DNA of 11,093 bases, from contig JACOVL010000147.1 of assembly GCA_016177355.1 (NCBI GenBank), positions 1 to 11,093 on the forward strand, given 5' to 3'. Below the pieces are notes generated by a model. It did no database searches, had not been told where the DNA came from, and saw nothing but the letters and a program-made list of their open reading frames with translations. Source of the DNA: Betaproteobacteria bacterium (GTDB lineage Bacteria; Pseudomonadota; Gammaproteobacteria; Burkholderiales; SG8-41). The position numbers were made by a program, and so were the translations under genes. The first letter of the stretch is position 1, and each line of letters starts with the position of its first letter. Positions 1 to 7,667 of the stretch are shown in pieces.

Positions 1-221
1 AATACCTGCGAAATCCAATAAGCAAGCGCATGCTTGGCTTCGATTTTTCCCCTGATCCAGACCGCAAGCGTGACCGCCGGATTGTAATGGCCGCCGGAAA
101 CGTGACCCCCCATGTAGACCATCACCATCAACATGACGCCGATCGCGATCGGGTTACCGCTCAAAGTGACCGCCAACACCAGAAAAAGCGTGCCGATGAA
201 TTCCATCAAGTAGGCTCTCAT
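1..221 (-). CDS. Aquaporin / MIP-family channel, N-terminal part (cut by window edge)
   Basis: The gene reads leftwards from ATG at 219-221 and leaves the window after 73 codons, so only the first part of the channel is present. Members of the major intrinsic protein family form membrane pores for water or small neutral solutes. The N-terminus starts MRAYLMEFIGTLFLV, the usual opening of the first transmembrane helix, followed by a second hydrophobic stretch at residues about 24-37. The first half-helix signature follows as HVSGGHYNPAVT, with the NPA box at residues 47-49. A purine-rich GGGGAGG lies just upstream of the ATG, with only two bases of spacing to its last G; an in-frame ATG at codon 6 is possible, but the family N-terminus favours the first. 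The second NPA box and the selectivity-filter residues are outside the window, so water and glycerol channels cannot be told apart. Confidence 0.9.
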   Translation of the reverse strand, partial: MRAYLMEFIGTLFLVLAVTLSGNPIAIGVMLMVMVYMGGHVSGGHYNPAVTLAVWIRGKIEAKHALAYWISQV

Positions 222-282
222 AACCTCCCCCCATGCCAGTTCGCCACGAAAATCATCTGTCTAACCCATACGGCGCTGAAAC

Positions 283-335
283 TTAGACTGATTCTAATTC
301 AAAAGCGCTCTAAACAGTCCCCTGCCTCATGTAAA
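283..335 (-). promoter_or_regulatory. Candidate promoter and small inverted repeat before the aquaporin gene
   Basis: Two weak sigma-70-like arrangements can be drawn in the 119-base gap before the aquaporin gene. On the minus strand TTTACA (330-335) is followed after 17 bases by TAGAGC (307-312). Further down, TAGAAT (291-296) makes a better -10 but lacks a good -35. The second site overlaps an inverted repeat TTAGA-N5-TCTAA (283-297) that could be an operator. This stretch is also clearly AT-richer than the flanking genes. No regulator family is assigned; the promoter choice is inference. Confidence 0.3.
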
Positions 336-340
336 GAAGC

Positions 341-934
341 TCAGCGGCCAAGCATCGACTCGATTTCAGCGAACGTGCTGGCGATTTCGCTGGTCTGGAT
401 CGCCACGCCGAGCTGGCGCGCGATCTGGGTGGCGGAGAACAATCCCCGTACCGTTTGCCGGCCTTTGGCGTCGCACTCGATCACCACCGCGTGCTGGCGG
501 CCCGCCTTCTTCAAAGTGGCGACGACGTGACCGACTTTCGCCGCCCGCACCTCCTTCATGTCGAGCACTTCGAGGCGCTCCTGCGGGGTCATGACGTCGC
601 GCACCAGTATTTCCCCGCGCTTGAGCCCGCGCTGGAACGCGACCTGCACCGGTTTCTCGCCCAGGATGTCGGTGGCGGTGATGATCCCCAGCACCTTGCG
701 GTCCTGGTCCACCACCAGCAGCAGCCGCACGCCGCGCTGGATCATGCGCCGGCGCGCCTCATCCACGGTGTCTCCGGGCAGGATGATGACCGCGGTGACG
801 CGATTGAGATCGGTCATCACGCCCGTCGCTGCGTCGTCGAGCGTAACCTGCTCGGGGACGATTTGGGTGGGTTGGGCGTAGCCGACCCCTTCCTGCAGCA
901 TGGCGGATGCGAGAGGGGAATAGTCTCGAAGCAT
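341..934 (-). CDS. Two-CBS-domain protein
   Basis: A 197-residue soluble protein made almost entirely of a pair of CBS domains, about residues 38-93 and 112-176. The first contains the typical end RKVLGIITATDIL and the second starts VRDVMTP and ends TVRGLFSATQIARQL. CBS pairs usually bind adenine nucleotides and sense energy state, often acting on a partner channel or enzyme; there is no enzymatic domain here, so the protein is at most a regulatory or sensor module. A strong AGGAGGAGG ribosome site (937-945) precedes the ATG at 932-934. It lies 57 bases behind rppH and 119 bases ahead of the aquaporin gene on the same strand, so co-transcription with rppH is likely. A link to the aquaporin is only suggested by position. 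Confidence 0.9.
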   Translation of the reverse strand: MLRDYSPLASAMLQEGVGYAQPTQIVPEQVTLDDAATGVMTDLNRVTAVIILPGDTVDEARRRMIQRGVRLLLVVDQDRKVLGIITATDILGEKPVQVAFQRGLKRGEILVRDVMTPQERLEVLDMKEVRAAKVGHVVATLKKAGRQHAVVIECDAKGRQTVRGLFSATQIARQLGVAIQTSEIASTFAEIESMLGR

Positions 935-991
935 GGCCTCCTCCTTGTGCTGCGGCGGGGTCCGCCAGTCTGGGCGTGGCGCGGACGGCGG

Positions 992-1534
992 TTATTCGCG
1001 CTCGAGCACGCCCGCCGGCTCGCGCCGGCCGCCGGAACGGCGCAGCGTCCTGCGCAGGGAATGCCGGTTGAGATAGGGCGCGAGCTCCTCCAGCGCCCGC
1101 TGGTACACCTCGCGCTTGAACTCGATCACCGATTCGAGCGGCAGCCAGTAGCCGCTCCAGCGCCAGGCGTCGAACTCGGGCTTGGCGGAGGTGCGCAGGG
1201 ACACGTCGCAGTCGCGGCCGACGAGGCGCAGCAGGTACCAGATCTGCTTCTGGCCGCGGTAGTTGCCGCGCCATTCGCGCCTGAGCCAGCGCTCCGGCAC
1301 GTCGTAGCGCAGCCACTCGCGCGTGCGCCCGAGGATGCGCACGTGCTGCGGACTCAATCCGACTTCTTCCTTGAGCTCGCGATACATCGCCGCTTCCGGC
1401 GTCTCCCGGGGCTTCATGCCGCCCTGCGGAAACTGCCACGAATGCTCCTTGACCCGCTTACCCCAGAAAACCTCGTTTTTCCAATTACATAGAACGATGG
1501 CAACGTTGGGGCGGTAACCATCCCGGTCGATCAT
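992..1534 (-). CDS. rppH: RNA pyrophosphohydrolase RppH (Nudix hydrolase)
   Basis: A 180-residue Nudix hydrolase that removes pyrophosphate from the 5' triphosphate end of mRNA and so opens transcripts to RNase E decay. The protein starts MIDRDGYRPNVAIVL, the standard RppH N-terminus. The Nudix box is complete at residues 38-60, with G38, E44, R52, E53, E56, E57 and G59 in the expected positions; R52-E53 and E56-E57 are the metal-binding part. The surrounding WQFPQGG at 33-39 is also RppH-like. The final 25 or so residues are arginine-rich and variable, as is common in this family. A G-rich but poor ribosome site (GGGGGTAGGGC) precedes the ATG. rppH lies close to proS in many betaproteobacteria; here a spermidine-synthase-like gene separates them. 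Confidence 0.95.
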   Translation of the reverse strand: MIDRDGYRPNVAIVLCNWKNEVFWGKRVKEHSWQFPQGGMKPRETPEAAMYRELKEEVGLSPQHVRILGRTREWLRYDVPERWLRREWRGNYRGQKQIWYLLRLVGRDCDVSLRTSAKPEFDAWRWSGYWLPLESVIEFKREVYQRALEELAPYLNRHSLRRTLRRSGGRREPAGVLERE

Positions 1535-1580
1535 GCCCTACCCCCGTTAGTCGTTGCCTGGCCTCGATTTTTTCATACTT

Positions 1581-1613
1581 CCCCGGTGAACAAAAGCCTC
1601 CTCACCGGCGGGG
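1581..1613 (-). other. Hairpin directly after the spermidine-synthase-like gene
   Basis: CCGGTGA (1583-1589) and TCACCGG (1602-1608) are perfectly complementary, and the outer CCCC/GGGG bases extend the stem past a bulge. The stem starts immediately after the stop codon of the upstream gene on the minus strand. A T-run would be expected downstream for an intrinsic terminator, but on the minus strand the run at 1568-1573 is A rather than T. It is therefore a plausible 3'-end or processing hairpin in front of rppH, not a canonical terminator. Confidence 0.4.
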
Positions 1614-2402
1614 TCAGGCGACGTAGAGCCGCTCCCCGTCGCAGCGGTTCATCTTGCGCAGGCCCTGCACGAATTTGAGGAATTCGAGCCCATATCGTTC
1701 CTCGAGTTCCCGCGCCTTCGGCTCAAGACCGGCCCAACCCAGGCTGCCGGGCGGATCGCGGAAGGCGAGAACGATGACGTTGCCCGGCCGGGCGGCGGGC
1801 AAGCACAGGGTCCCCGCCGGGAACGCCGCCTCGATGCGCGCAAGATTATCGTTGAACCCGCGGTCCGATCCCCACAGGTTCACCACCAGCACCCCGCGCG
1901 CGGCGAGCCGCCGCAAGCAGGCGCCATAGAACGCGCGCGACGAGAGCTGATTGACCTGGGAGTCGCCGTCGTAACCGTCGACCAGGATGACGTCGGCGGC
2001 CGGGCCCGCGCGCGCCATGTACTCCGCCCCGTCGCAAATGTGCATCGCGACCCGCTCGCCGGCCGCAGGCAGGTTGAATTGCTGACGCGCGACCGCCACC
2101 ACCTGCGGGTTGACCTCCACCACCTCGATTTTCATCCACGGCATGCGGTGGTAGATGAACTTGACCACCGAGCCGCCGCCGAGGCCCACGACCAGGGCGC
2201 GTTGCGGCTCCTCGTGGAACAGGAGAAAGGCCATCATGCTGCGCGTGTAGGCGAGCTCGAGGTCGTTGGGGCGCGCGAGCCGCATCGAGCTCTGGATGGT
2301 GTCGCTGCCGATGTGCAGCGACCGGACTCCGGACCTCTCCGTTACGTAGACCTCGTCGGGGCCGCTCGCGAGCCCGCGCAGCCATCTCGCAAAAAACTTC
2401 AT
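1614..2402 (-). CDS. Spermidine/spermine synthase-like protein (aminopropyltransferase fold)
   Basis: A 262-residue protein with the Rossmann methyltransferase-like fold of the spermidine synthase family. The nucleotide-binding loop VVGLGGGSVVKF is at 71-82, the acidic strand end EVVEVNP at 93-99, CDGAEYM at 123-129 and DVILVDGYDG at 137-146. In true spermidine synthases this last segment is normally D-S/T-x-D-P and is preceded by a YHEM-type motif; here it is DGYDG, and the earlier motif reads AYTRSM (51-56). The polyamine pocket is therefore not canonical, and the substrate is uncertain. The reading frame stays open far upstream through antisense proS, but the ATG at 2400-2402 gives a normal family N-terminus and leaves a 63-base divergent gap to proS. 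There is no strong ribosome site. Confidence 0.8.
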   Translation of the reverse strand: MKFFARWLRGLASGPDEVYVTERSGVRSLHIGSDTIQSSMRLARPNDLELAYTRSMMAFLLFHEEPQRALVVGLGGGSVVKFIYHRMPWMKIEVVEVNPQVVAVARQQFNLPAAGERVAMHICDGAEYMARAGPAADVILVDGYDGDSQVNQLSSRAFYGACLRRLAARGVLVVNLWGSDRGFNDNLARIEAAFPAGTLCLPAARPGNVIVLAFRDPPGSLGWAGLEPKARELEERYGLEFLKFVQGLRKMNRCDGERLYVA

Positions 2403-2465
2403 GCCGTTGTTCTGAAAGGGAATGGTGTTCGGTAGAATAGCGATTTTCCACGCCCGATAACAGTC
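2403..2465 (+). promoter_or_regulatory. Divergent intergenic region with likely proS promoter
   Basis: This 63-base gap between the divergent spermidine-synthase-like gene and proS is AT-richer than either gene. On the plus strand it contains TAGAAT at 2433-2438, a good -10 hexamer within GGTAGAATAGCG. The -35 is weak: TTCTGA at 2410-2415 with 17-base spacing. proS itself lacks an obvious Shine-Dalgarno sequence before its ATG. Confidence 0.45.
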
Positions 2466-4168
<1,703 letters not shown>

Positions 4169-4178
<10 letters not shown>

Positions 4179-4804
4179 ACCTCCGGATCGCGGCCAGCGT
4201 CCTGGGAGCGCTGCTCCTCGCTGCGCCCGCGGCCGCGCTGGCCGGCGCGCAGAAATACGAGCCGCTCGCCGCGAGCGTGCGGGCAACGCTCAACAAGGCG
4301 ATCGCGGACCAGGCCGTGCCGCATCTCGCGTTCGACACCGAGGCGGAGGCGCGCGCCTGGCTCTCGGCCATGTCGCGCCGGCTCGCGCGCCGGATGCCCG
4401 ACCGCCTCGCGCGCGAGGAATTCCTGATCACGGTGCACTACGAGGCCAAGCGCGCCGGCCTCGACCCGCAACTCGTGCTCGGGCTGATCCAGGTCGAAAG
4501 CAACTTCCGCAAGTACGCGGTGTCCCGCGCCGGCGCCCGCGGCTACATGCAGGTGATGCCGTTCTGGGTGAAGCTCATCGGCGGCGCCGACCACAACCTG
4601 TTCCATATCCGCACCAACCTGCGCTTCGGCTGCGTGATCCTGCGCCACTACCTCGGCATGGAAGGGGGAGACCTCTACCGAGCGCTCGGGCGCTACAACG
4701 GCAGCCTCGGCAAGCCCGAGTACCCGAACCTGGTGGTCCGCGCCTGGCGGCGCGACTGGCACTACGCCGAGCGCAATTCCGACACCCGCATTGCCGGCCG
4801 CTGA
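4169..4804 (+). CDS. Lytic transglycosylase, SLT family, secreted
   Basis: A 211-residue cell-wall enzyme that cleaves peptidoglycan between N-acetylmuramic acid and N-acetylglucosamine, leaving 1,6-anhydro ends. Residues 1-25 form a signal peptide (basic MRLNLR, hydrophobic core, then AAALAGA), so it acts in the periplasm. There is no lipobox cysteine. The SLT domain spans about 90-200: the catalytic glutamate is E110 in IQVESNFRKYAVS, followed by RGYMQVMPFW (124-133) and RYNGSLG (175-181). The ATG lies inside the end of proS (10-base overlap) with no clear ribosome site, so translation is probably coupled to proS. The last 43 bases overlap the convergent YihY-type gene. This gene commonly follows proS in betaproteobacteria. 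Confidence 0.92.
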
Positions 4805-6045
4805 TCGCCGGGTGCCGATGGCTCGCCGCCGGCGGTCGCCTTGCGGAACAGCTCGTCGAGCATGAGCCGCAGACCCTCCTCGACGCCGCCGGCCAGATCG
4901 AGCGCGAGCCGGTCGAGCTCCTGCCCCGACTGGCGCGTCGGCAGCCTGGCGCCCATGCGGAACACGAACAGGTGGTAGACGTCGGCGACGCTGATTCCGT
5001 CCGCGTCTCGGGTGAGCGTCCAGCCGCGCCCCACTCTGCCCACCCACTGTGCGAGGCTCATGGCGTCGAGTATCGCCTCGATCCGGTCCACCGGCAGTTT
5101 CACGACGGGGTGCAGCTGGAATACCGTGATGACCACTCCCGTGCGGTGCGCCTCCCACAAAACGCGCAGGATCTGCAGCGCGTCCAGGAACTGCGCGCCG
5201 GGAACCGCCTCGACCTGGGACGCGCGCTCGCGCCACTCCGGCATCACCGCCGTCGACACCGCGCCGAACAGCACCACCAGCCAGGAGAGATAGATCCACA
5301 GCAGGAAGATCGGGACGCTGGCGAACGCGCCGTAGACCAGCTTGTAGGTCGGGAACTGGGTGACGTAGAACGCGAAACCGAGCTTCATCCCCTCGAACGC
5401 GATCGCCGCCAGGAAGCCGCCCGACAGCGCATCCCGCGCCAGCACGCGCCGGTTCGGCATGGTGACGTAGAGTAGCGCAAAGGCGAAGCCGGTCAGCAGC
5501 ATCGGCACGATCTTGAGCAGCATGACGCCGGCGATCGGGACGTCTTTCACCAGGCCGAGCGACTGGCTCACCAGCCACGAGGTGAGCGACAGGCTCGCCC
5601 CCATCAGGATCGGACCCACGGTGAGCAGCGCCCAGTAGATGAACACGCGCTGCACCGGGGTGCGCGGGCGGGGCACGCGCCAGATCTGGTTGAAAGCGCG
5701 GTCTATCGTGTGCAGCACGATCATCGCGGTGACGAACAGGAAGGCGAGGCCGACGGCGGTAAGCTTCGCCGCGTTTTCCGAGAACTGCTCGGTGTAGGCG
5801 GCGATGCTGTCGGCCGATTCGGGCAGCATGTTCTGGAGCAGGAACTGCTCGATGTGGCCCATCAGGTCGCCGAACACCGGGAACGCCGAGATCAGCGTCA
5901 GCGCCACGGTGATGATCGGCACGATCGCGAGCAGCGTGGTGAAGGTGAGGCTGGATGCGATCTGCATGCAGCGGTCTTCGTCGAAGCGCCGCCAGAGCAT
6001 GCGCGCGAAATCAAGCAACGGCGGGGTTTTTCTGAGCTTCAGCAA
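4762..6045 (-). CDS. YihY/BrkB-type inner-membrane protein (UPF0761 family)
   Basis: A 427-residue protein of the YihY family, once annotated as ribonuclease BN, a name now known to be wrong for this family; no activity is established. Residues about 1-275 hold the membrane part: cytosolic RFDEDRCMQIASSLTF (20-35), a first helix at 36-57, then further hydrophobic segments near 97-114, 135-160, 172-195, 207-228 and 240-268. The remaining 150 residues form a soluble C-terminal region, as in other long members. I place the start at TTG 6043-6045 because AGGAGG (6054-6059) sits eight bases upstream and no ATG lies between it and the family N-terminus; ATG at 5998-6000 is the alternative and would drop 15 residues. 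The open frame continues upstream through antisense wrbA, which I reject. The 3' end overlaps the transglycosylase gene. Confidence 0.88.
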   Translation of the reverse strand: MLKLRKTPPLLDFARMLWRRFDEDRCMQIASSLTFTTLLAIVPIITVALTLISAFPVFGDLMGHIEQFLLQNMLPESADSIAAYTEQFSENAAKLTAVGLAFLFVTAMIVLHTIDRAFNQIWRVPRPRTPVQRVFIYWALLTVGPILMGASLSLTSWLVSQSLGLVKDVPIAGVMLLKIVPMLLTGFAFALLYVTMPNRRVLARDALSGGFLAAIAFEGMKLGFAFYVTQFPTYKLVYGAFASVPIFLLWIYLSWLVVLFGAVSTAVMPEWRERASQVEAVPGAQFLDALQILRVLWEAHRTGVVITVFQLHPVVKLPVDRIEAILDAMSLAQWVGRVGRGWTLTRDADGISVADVYHLFVFRMGARLPTRQSGQELDRLALDLAGGVEEGLRLMLDELFRKATAGGEPSAPGDQRPAMRVSELRSA

Positions 6046-6105
6046 CGTGCCGTCCTCCTCGCCCGAAGGGCTTCTATATAATACTCTCGTAATCCCGCCG
6101 GCATC
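6046..6105 (+). promoter_or_regulatory. Divergent promoter region, yihY-type gene / wrbA
   Basis: A perfect -10 hexamer TATAAT occurs at 6077-6082 on the plus strand, 23 bases before the wrbA ATG; no good -35 lies 16-18 bases upstream. Transcription from it would give a very short leader without a Shine-Dalgarno sequence. The same AT island reads TATTAT on the minus strand and could serve the divergent gene. A small GCCC-TTC-GGGC hairpin lies at 6061-6071, next to the ribosome site of the minus-strand gene. Confidence 0.5.
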
Positions 6106-6699
6106 ATGAAGGAAATCCTCGTCCTGTATTACAGCCACACCGGCGCCGTGAAGGACATGGCGCAACTCGTCGCGCGCGGCGTCGAGCAGGTGGCCGGCTG
6201 CGCCGCGCGCGTGCGCACCGTGCCCAAGGTGTCCGCCGCGGGCGCGGCGGGCGAGCCCCCGGTGCCCGGCTCCGGCGCGCCGTACGCCGAGCTGAAGGAC
6301 CTGGAGGAATGCGCGGGGCTCGCGCTCGGCTCGCCGACGCGCTTCGGCAACATGGCGGCGCCGATGAAATACTTCTGGGACTCGACCGGCGAGCTGTGGC
6401 TGAAGGCGAGGCTCGCCGGCAAGCCCGCCGCGGTGTTCACCTCCACCGCCAGCCTCCACGGCGGCCAGGAGACCACGCTCGTCTCCATGATGCTGCCGCT
6501 GCTGCACCACGGCATGCTGATCGTGGGCCTCCCCTATTCCGAGCCGGAGCTGCTCGCCACCACCGGCGGCGGCACTCCCTACGGCGCGAGCCACCACGCG
6601 GGGGCCGCGGGCGAGCGGCCGGTCACCGAGCACGAGCGCAGGCTTTGCCTCGCGCTGGGGCGCCGCCTCGCAGAGACCGCTAAAAAGCTGGCGGGTTGA
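6106..6699 (+). CDS. wrbA: WrbA-family NAD(P)H:quinone oxidoreductase
   Basis: A 197-residue flavodoxin-fold enzyme that binds FMN and reduces quinones by two electrons, thought to protect against redox cycling. The FMN phosphate loop is YYSHTGAV (8-15). Further WrbA signatures are GSPTRFGNMAAPMKYFWD (75-92), STASLHGGQETT (113-124) and GGGTPYGASH (154-163). Length and motif order are standard for the family. The ATG at 6106 follows a perfect TATAAT closely, with no recognisable ribosome site, so initiation on a short leader is likely. The next gene starts 66 bases after its TGA and appears to have its own promoter. Confidence 0.95.
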   Translation: MKEILVLYYSHTGAVKDMAQLVARGVEQVAGCAARVRTVPKVSAAGAAGEPPVPGSGAPYAELKDLEECAGLALGSPTRFGNMAAPMKYFWDSTGELWLKARLAGKPAAVFTSTASLHGGQETTLVSMMLPLLHHGMLIVGLPYSEPELLATTGGGTPYGASHHAGAAGERPVTEHERRLCLALGRRLAETAKKLAG

Positions 6700-6727
6700 C
6701 GGCCGCGGACACCGTTTACAGGCGACG

Positions 6728-6760
6728 TGCTATGCTTTTCCCCCTGACAGTGGGGGAGAA
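6728..6760 (+). promoter_or_regulatory. Extended -10 promoter and hairpin covering the ribosome site
   Basis: TGCTATGCT at 6728-6736 is an extended -10 element (TG, one base, TATGCT). Directly after it TTTTCCCCC (6736-6744) can pair with GGGGGAGAA (6752-6760), nine pairs including one G-U, loop of seven bases. The right arm contains the Shine-Dalgarno sequence GGGGGAG of the kinase-BON gene. A transcript starting from this promoter would begin near 6743 and lack most of the left arm, while read-through from wrbA would carry the whole hairpin. Start site is inferred, not seen. Confidence 0.45.
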
Positions 6761-6765
6761 AAACA

Positions 6766-7599
6766 ATGCCGCTCATCGCAATGACACGGGAAATGGGCTC
6801 GCTCGGCAAGGACGTCGCGGCGGCGATCGCCGGCCGCCTCAAGAAACAGGTGGTGCATCACGAGATCATCGACAATCTCGCGAGCAAAATGCGCCTGCGC
6901 AAGAGCCACGTCATCCGTTTCCTCGAGGGCAGATCCGGCATCCTGGAGCGCCTGACGACGGACAAGACCAGCCTCTCGATCTACACCGCCGATGAGACCT
7001 TCGCGCTGGCCGAGAGCGGCCAGGTGGCGGTGATCCGCGGCTGGGGCGCCGCGCACCTGCTGCGCCCGGTCCCGCACGTCATCTCGGTCCGGGTGTGCGC
7101 GCCGTTCGAAGTGCGGGTGGGTCGCATGATGGAGCGGCTGAACACCGACGACCGCGACTTCGTGGTGAACGAGATCAAGCTCTCGGAAGAGGCGCACGGG
7201 GCGATCACGCGCCGCCACTTCGGTATCAGCTGGCAGCACTCCGACCAGTACGACCTGGTGCTCAATACCGAACGCCTGACGATCGAGGAATGCACTGACG
7301 AGGTGATGGGCCTGCTCGACGACCCGACGTTCCAGGAGACGCCGGAGTCCATGCGCATGTTCCGCAATCTCGCGCTCGCCGCGCACGTGCGCTCCGCGCT
7401 GCGCCAGGACCCGCGCACCGGGAAGATGCAGATTTCCATCACCGCGGAAAACGGCGTGGTCACGCTCAGCGGGCTGGTCGACCCCGGTCAGGAGCCGAAG
7501 GACGCGGCGGAGGTCGCCTCCAGGGTCCCCGGCGTGAAGGACGTCGTCAACCAGCTGCGCCTGGCCGTCCCCGGCGCCCGCCACATCGTCGAGGGCTGA
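6766..7599 (+). CDS. Cytidylate-kinase-like domain fused to a BON domain
   Basis: A 277-residue protein with two modules. Residues about 1-185 resemble the cytidylate-kinase-like family: ITREMGSLGKDVA-type loop at 5-18 (AMTREMGSLGKDVA), HHEIIDNLA (31-39), VIRGWGAAHLLRPVPHV (89-105) and the family-typical end YDLVLNTERLTIEE (162-175). Residues about 196-268 match a BON domain, with ITAENGVVTLSGLVD (225-239) and VASRVPGVKDVVNQL (250-264). BON domains usually occur in periplasmic or membrane-associated proteins, but no signal peptide or membrane segment is visible, so this is a cytoplasmic protein. It is not the essential Cmk, which lacks a BON part. Substrate and role are unknown. The ATG follows GGGGGAG (6752-6758). 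The TGA stop is the first part of a palindromic element. Confidence 0.82.
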   Translation: MPLIAMTREMGSLGKDVAAAIAGRLKKQVVHHEIIDNLASKMRLRKSHVIRFLEGRSGILERLTTDKTSLSIYTADETFALAESGQVAVIRGWGAAHLLRPVPHVISVRVCAPFEVRVGRMMERLNTDDRDFVVNEIKLSEEAHGAITRRHFGISWQHSDQYDLVLNTERLTIEECTDEVMGLLDDPTFQETPESMRMFRNLALAAHVRSALRQDPRTGKMQISITAENGVVTLSGLVDPGQEPKDAAEVASRVPGVKDVVNQLRLAVPGARHIVEG

Positions 7600-7667
7600 C
7601 CACCCCTGCCCTGCGGGCTTCCCCTCCTTGACAAGGAGGGGAAGGAGCGACAGCGAGGGGTGGTCAG
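7596..7667. repeat. 72-base palindromic element between convergent genes
   Basis: The outer arms CTGACCACCCCT (7596-7607) and AGGGGTGGTCAG (7656-7667) are perfectly complementary over 12 bases. Nested inside are 13-base arms CTTCCCCTCCTTG (7618-7630) and CAAGGAGGGGAAG (7632-7644) around one central base, and a short GCCC-TGC-GGGC hairpin (7608-7618). The TGA in each outer arm is the stop codon of the neighbouring gene on that strand. The symmetry resembles REP/MITE-type intergenic repeats, but no second copy lies in the window. There is no T-run on either side; it may still work as a bidirectional 3'-end structure. Confidence 0.7.

Noticed and set aside
960..986. Six-base inverted repeat GTCCGC/GCGGAC between rppH and the CBS gene
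   Set aside because: Loop of 15 bases, no T-run, and short complementary GC words are expected by chance at this base composition.
455..1492. Long plus-strand open frame opposite the CBS and rppH genes
   Set aside because: Two well-supported minus-strand genes with ribosome sites and family motifs occupy this stretch; the frame crosses their boundary and is His/Ala/Leu/Arg-rich shadow.
1568..1613. Intrinsic terminator between the spermidine-synthase-like gene and rppH
   Set aside because: The T-run is on the plus strand upstream of the hairpin, so for the minus-strand transcripts it reads as A-run; not a terminator as drawn.
6046..6633. Upstream extension of the YihY-type frame, antisense to wrbA
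   Set aside because: The extension is Gly/Ala/Arg-rich shadow sequence opposite clear wrbA motifs; the TTG at 6043-6045 has a strong AGGAGG site.
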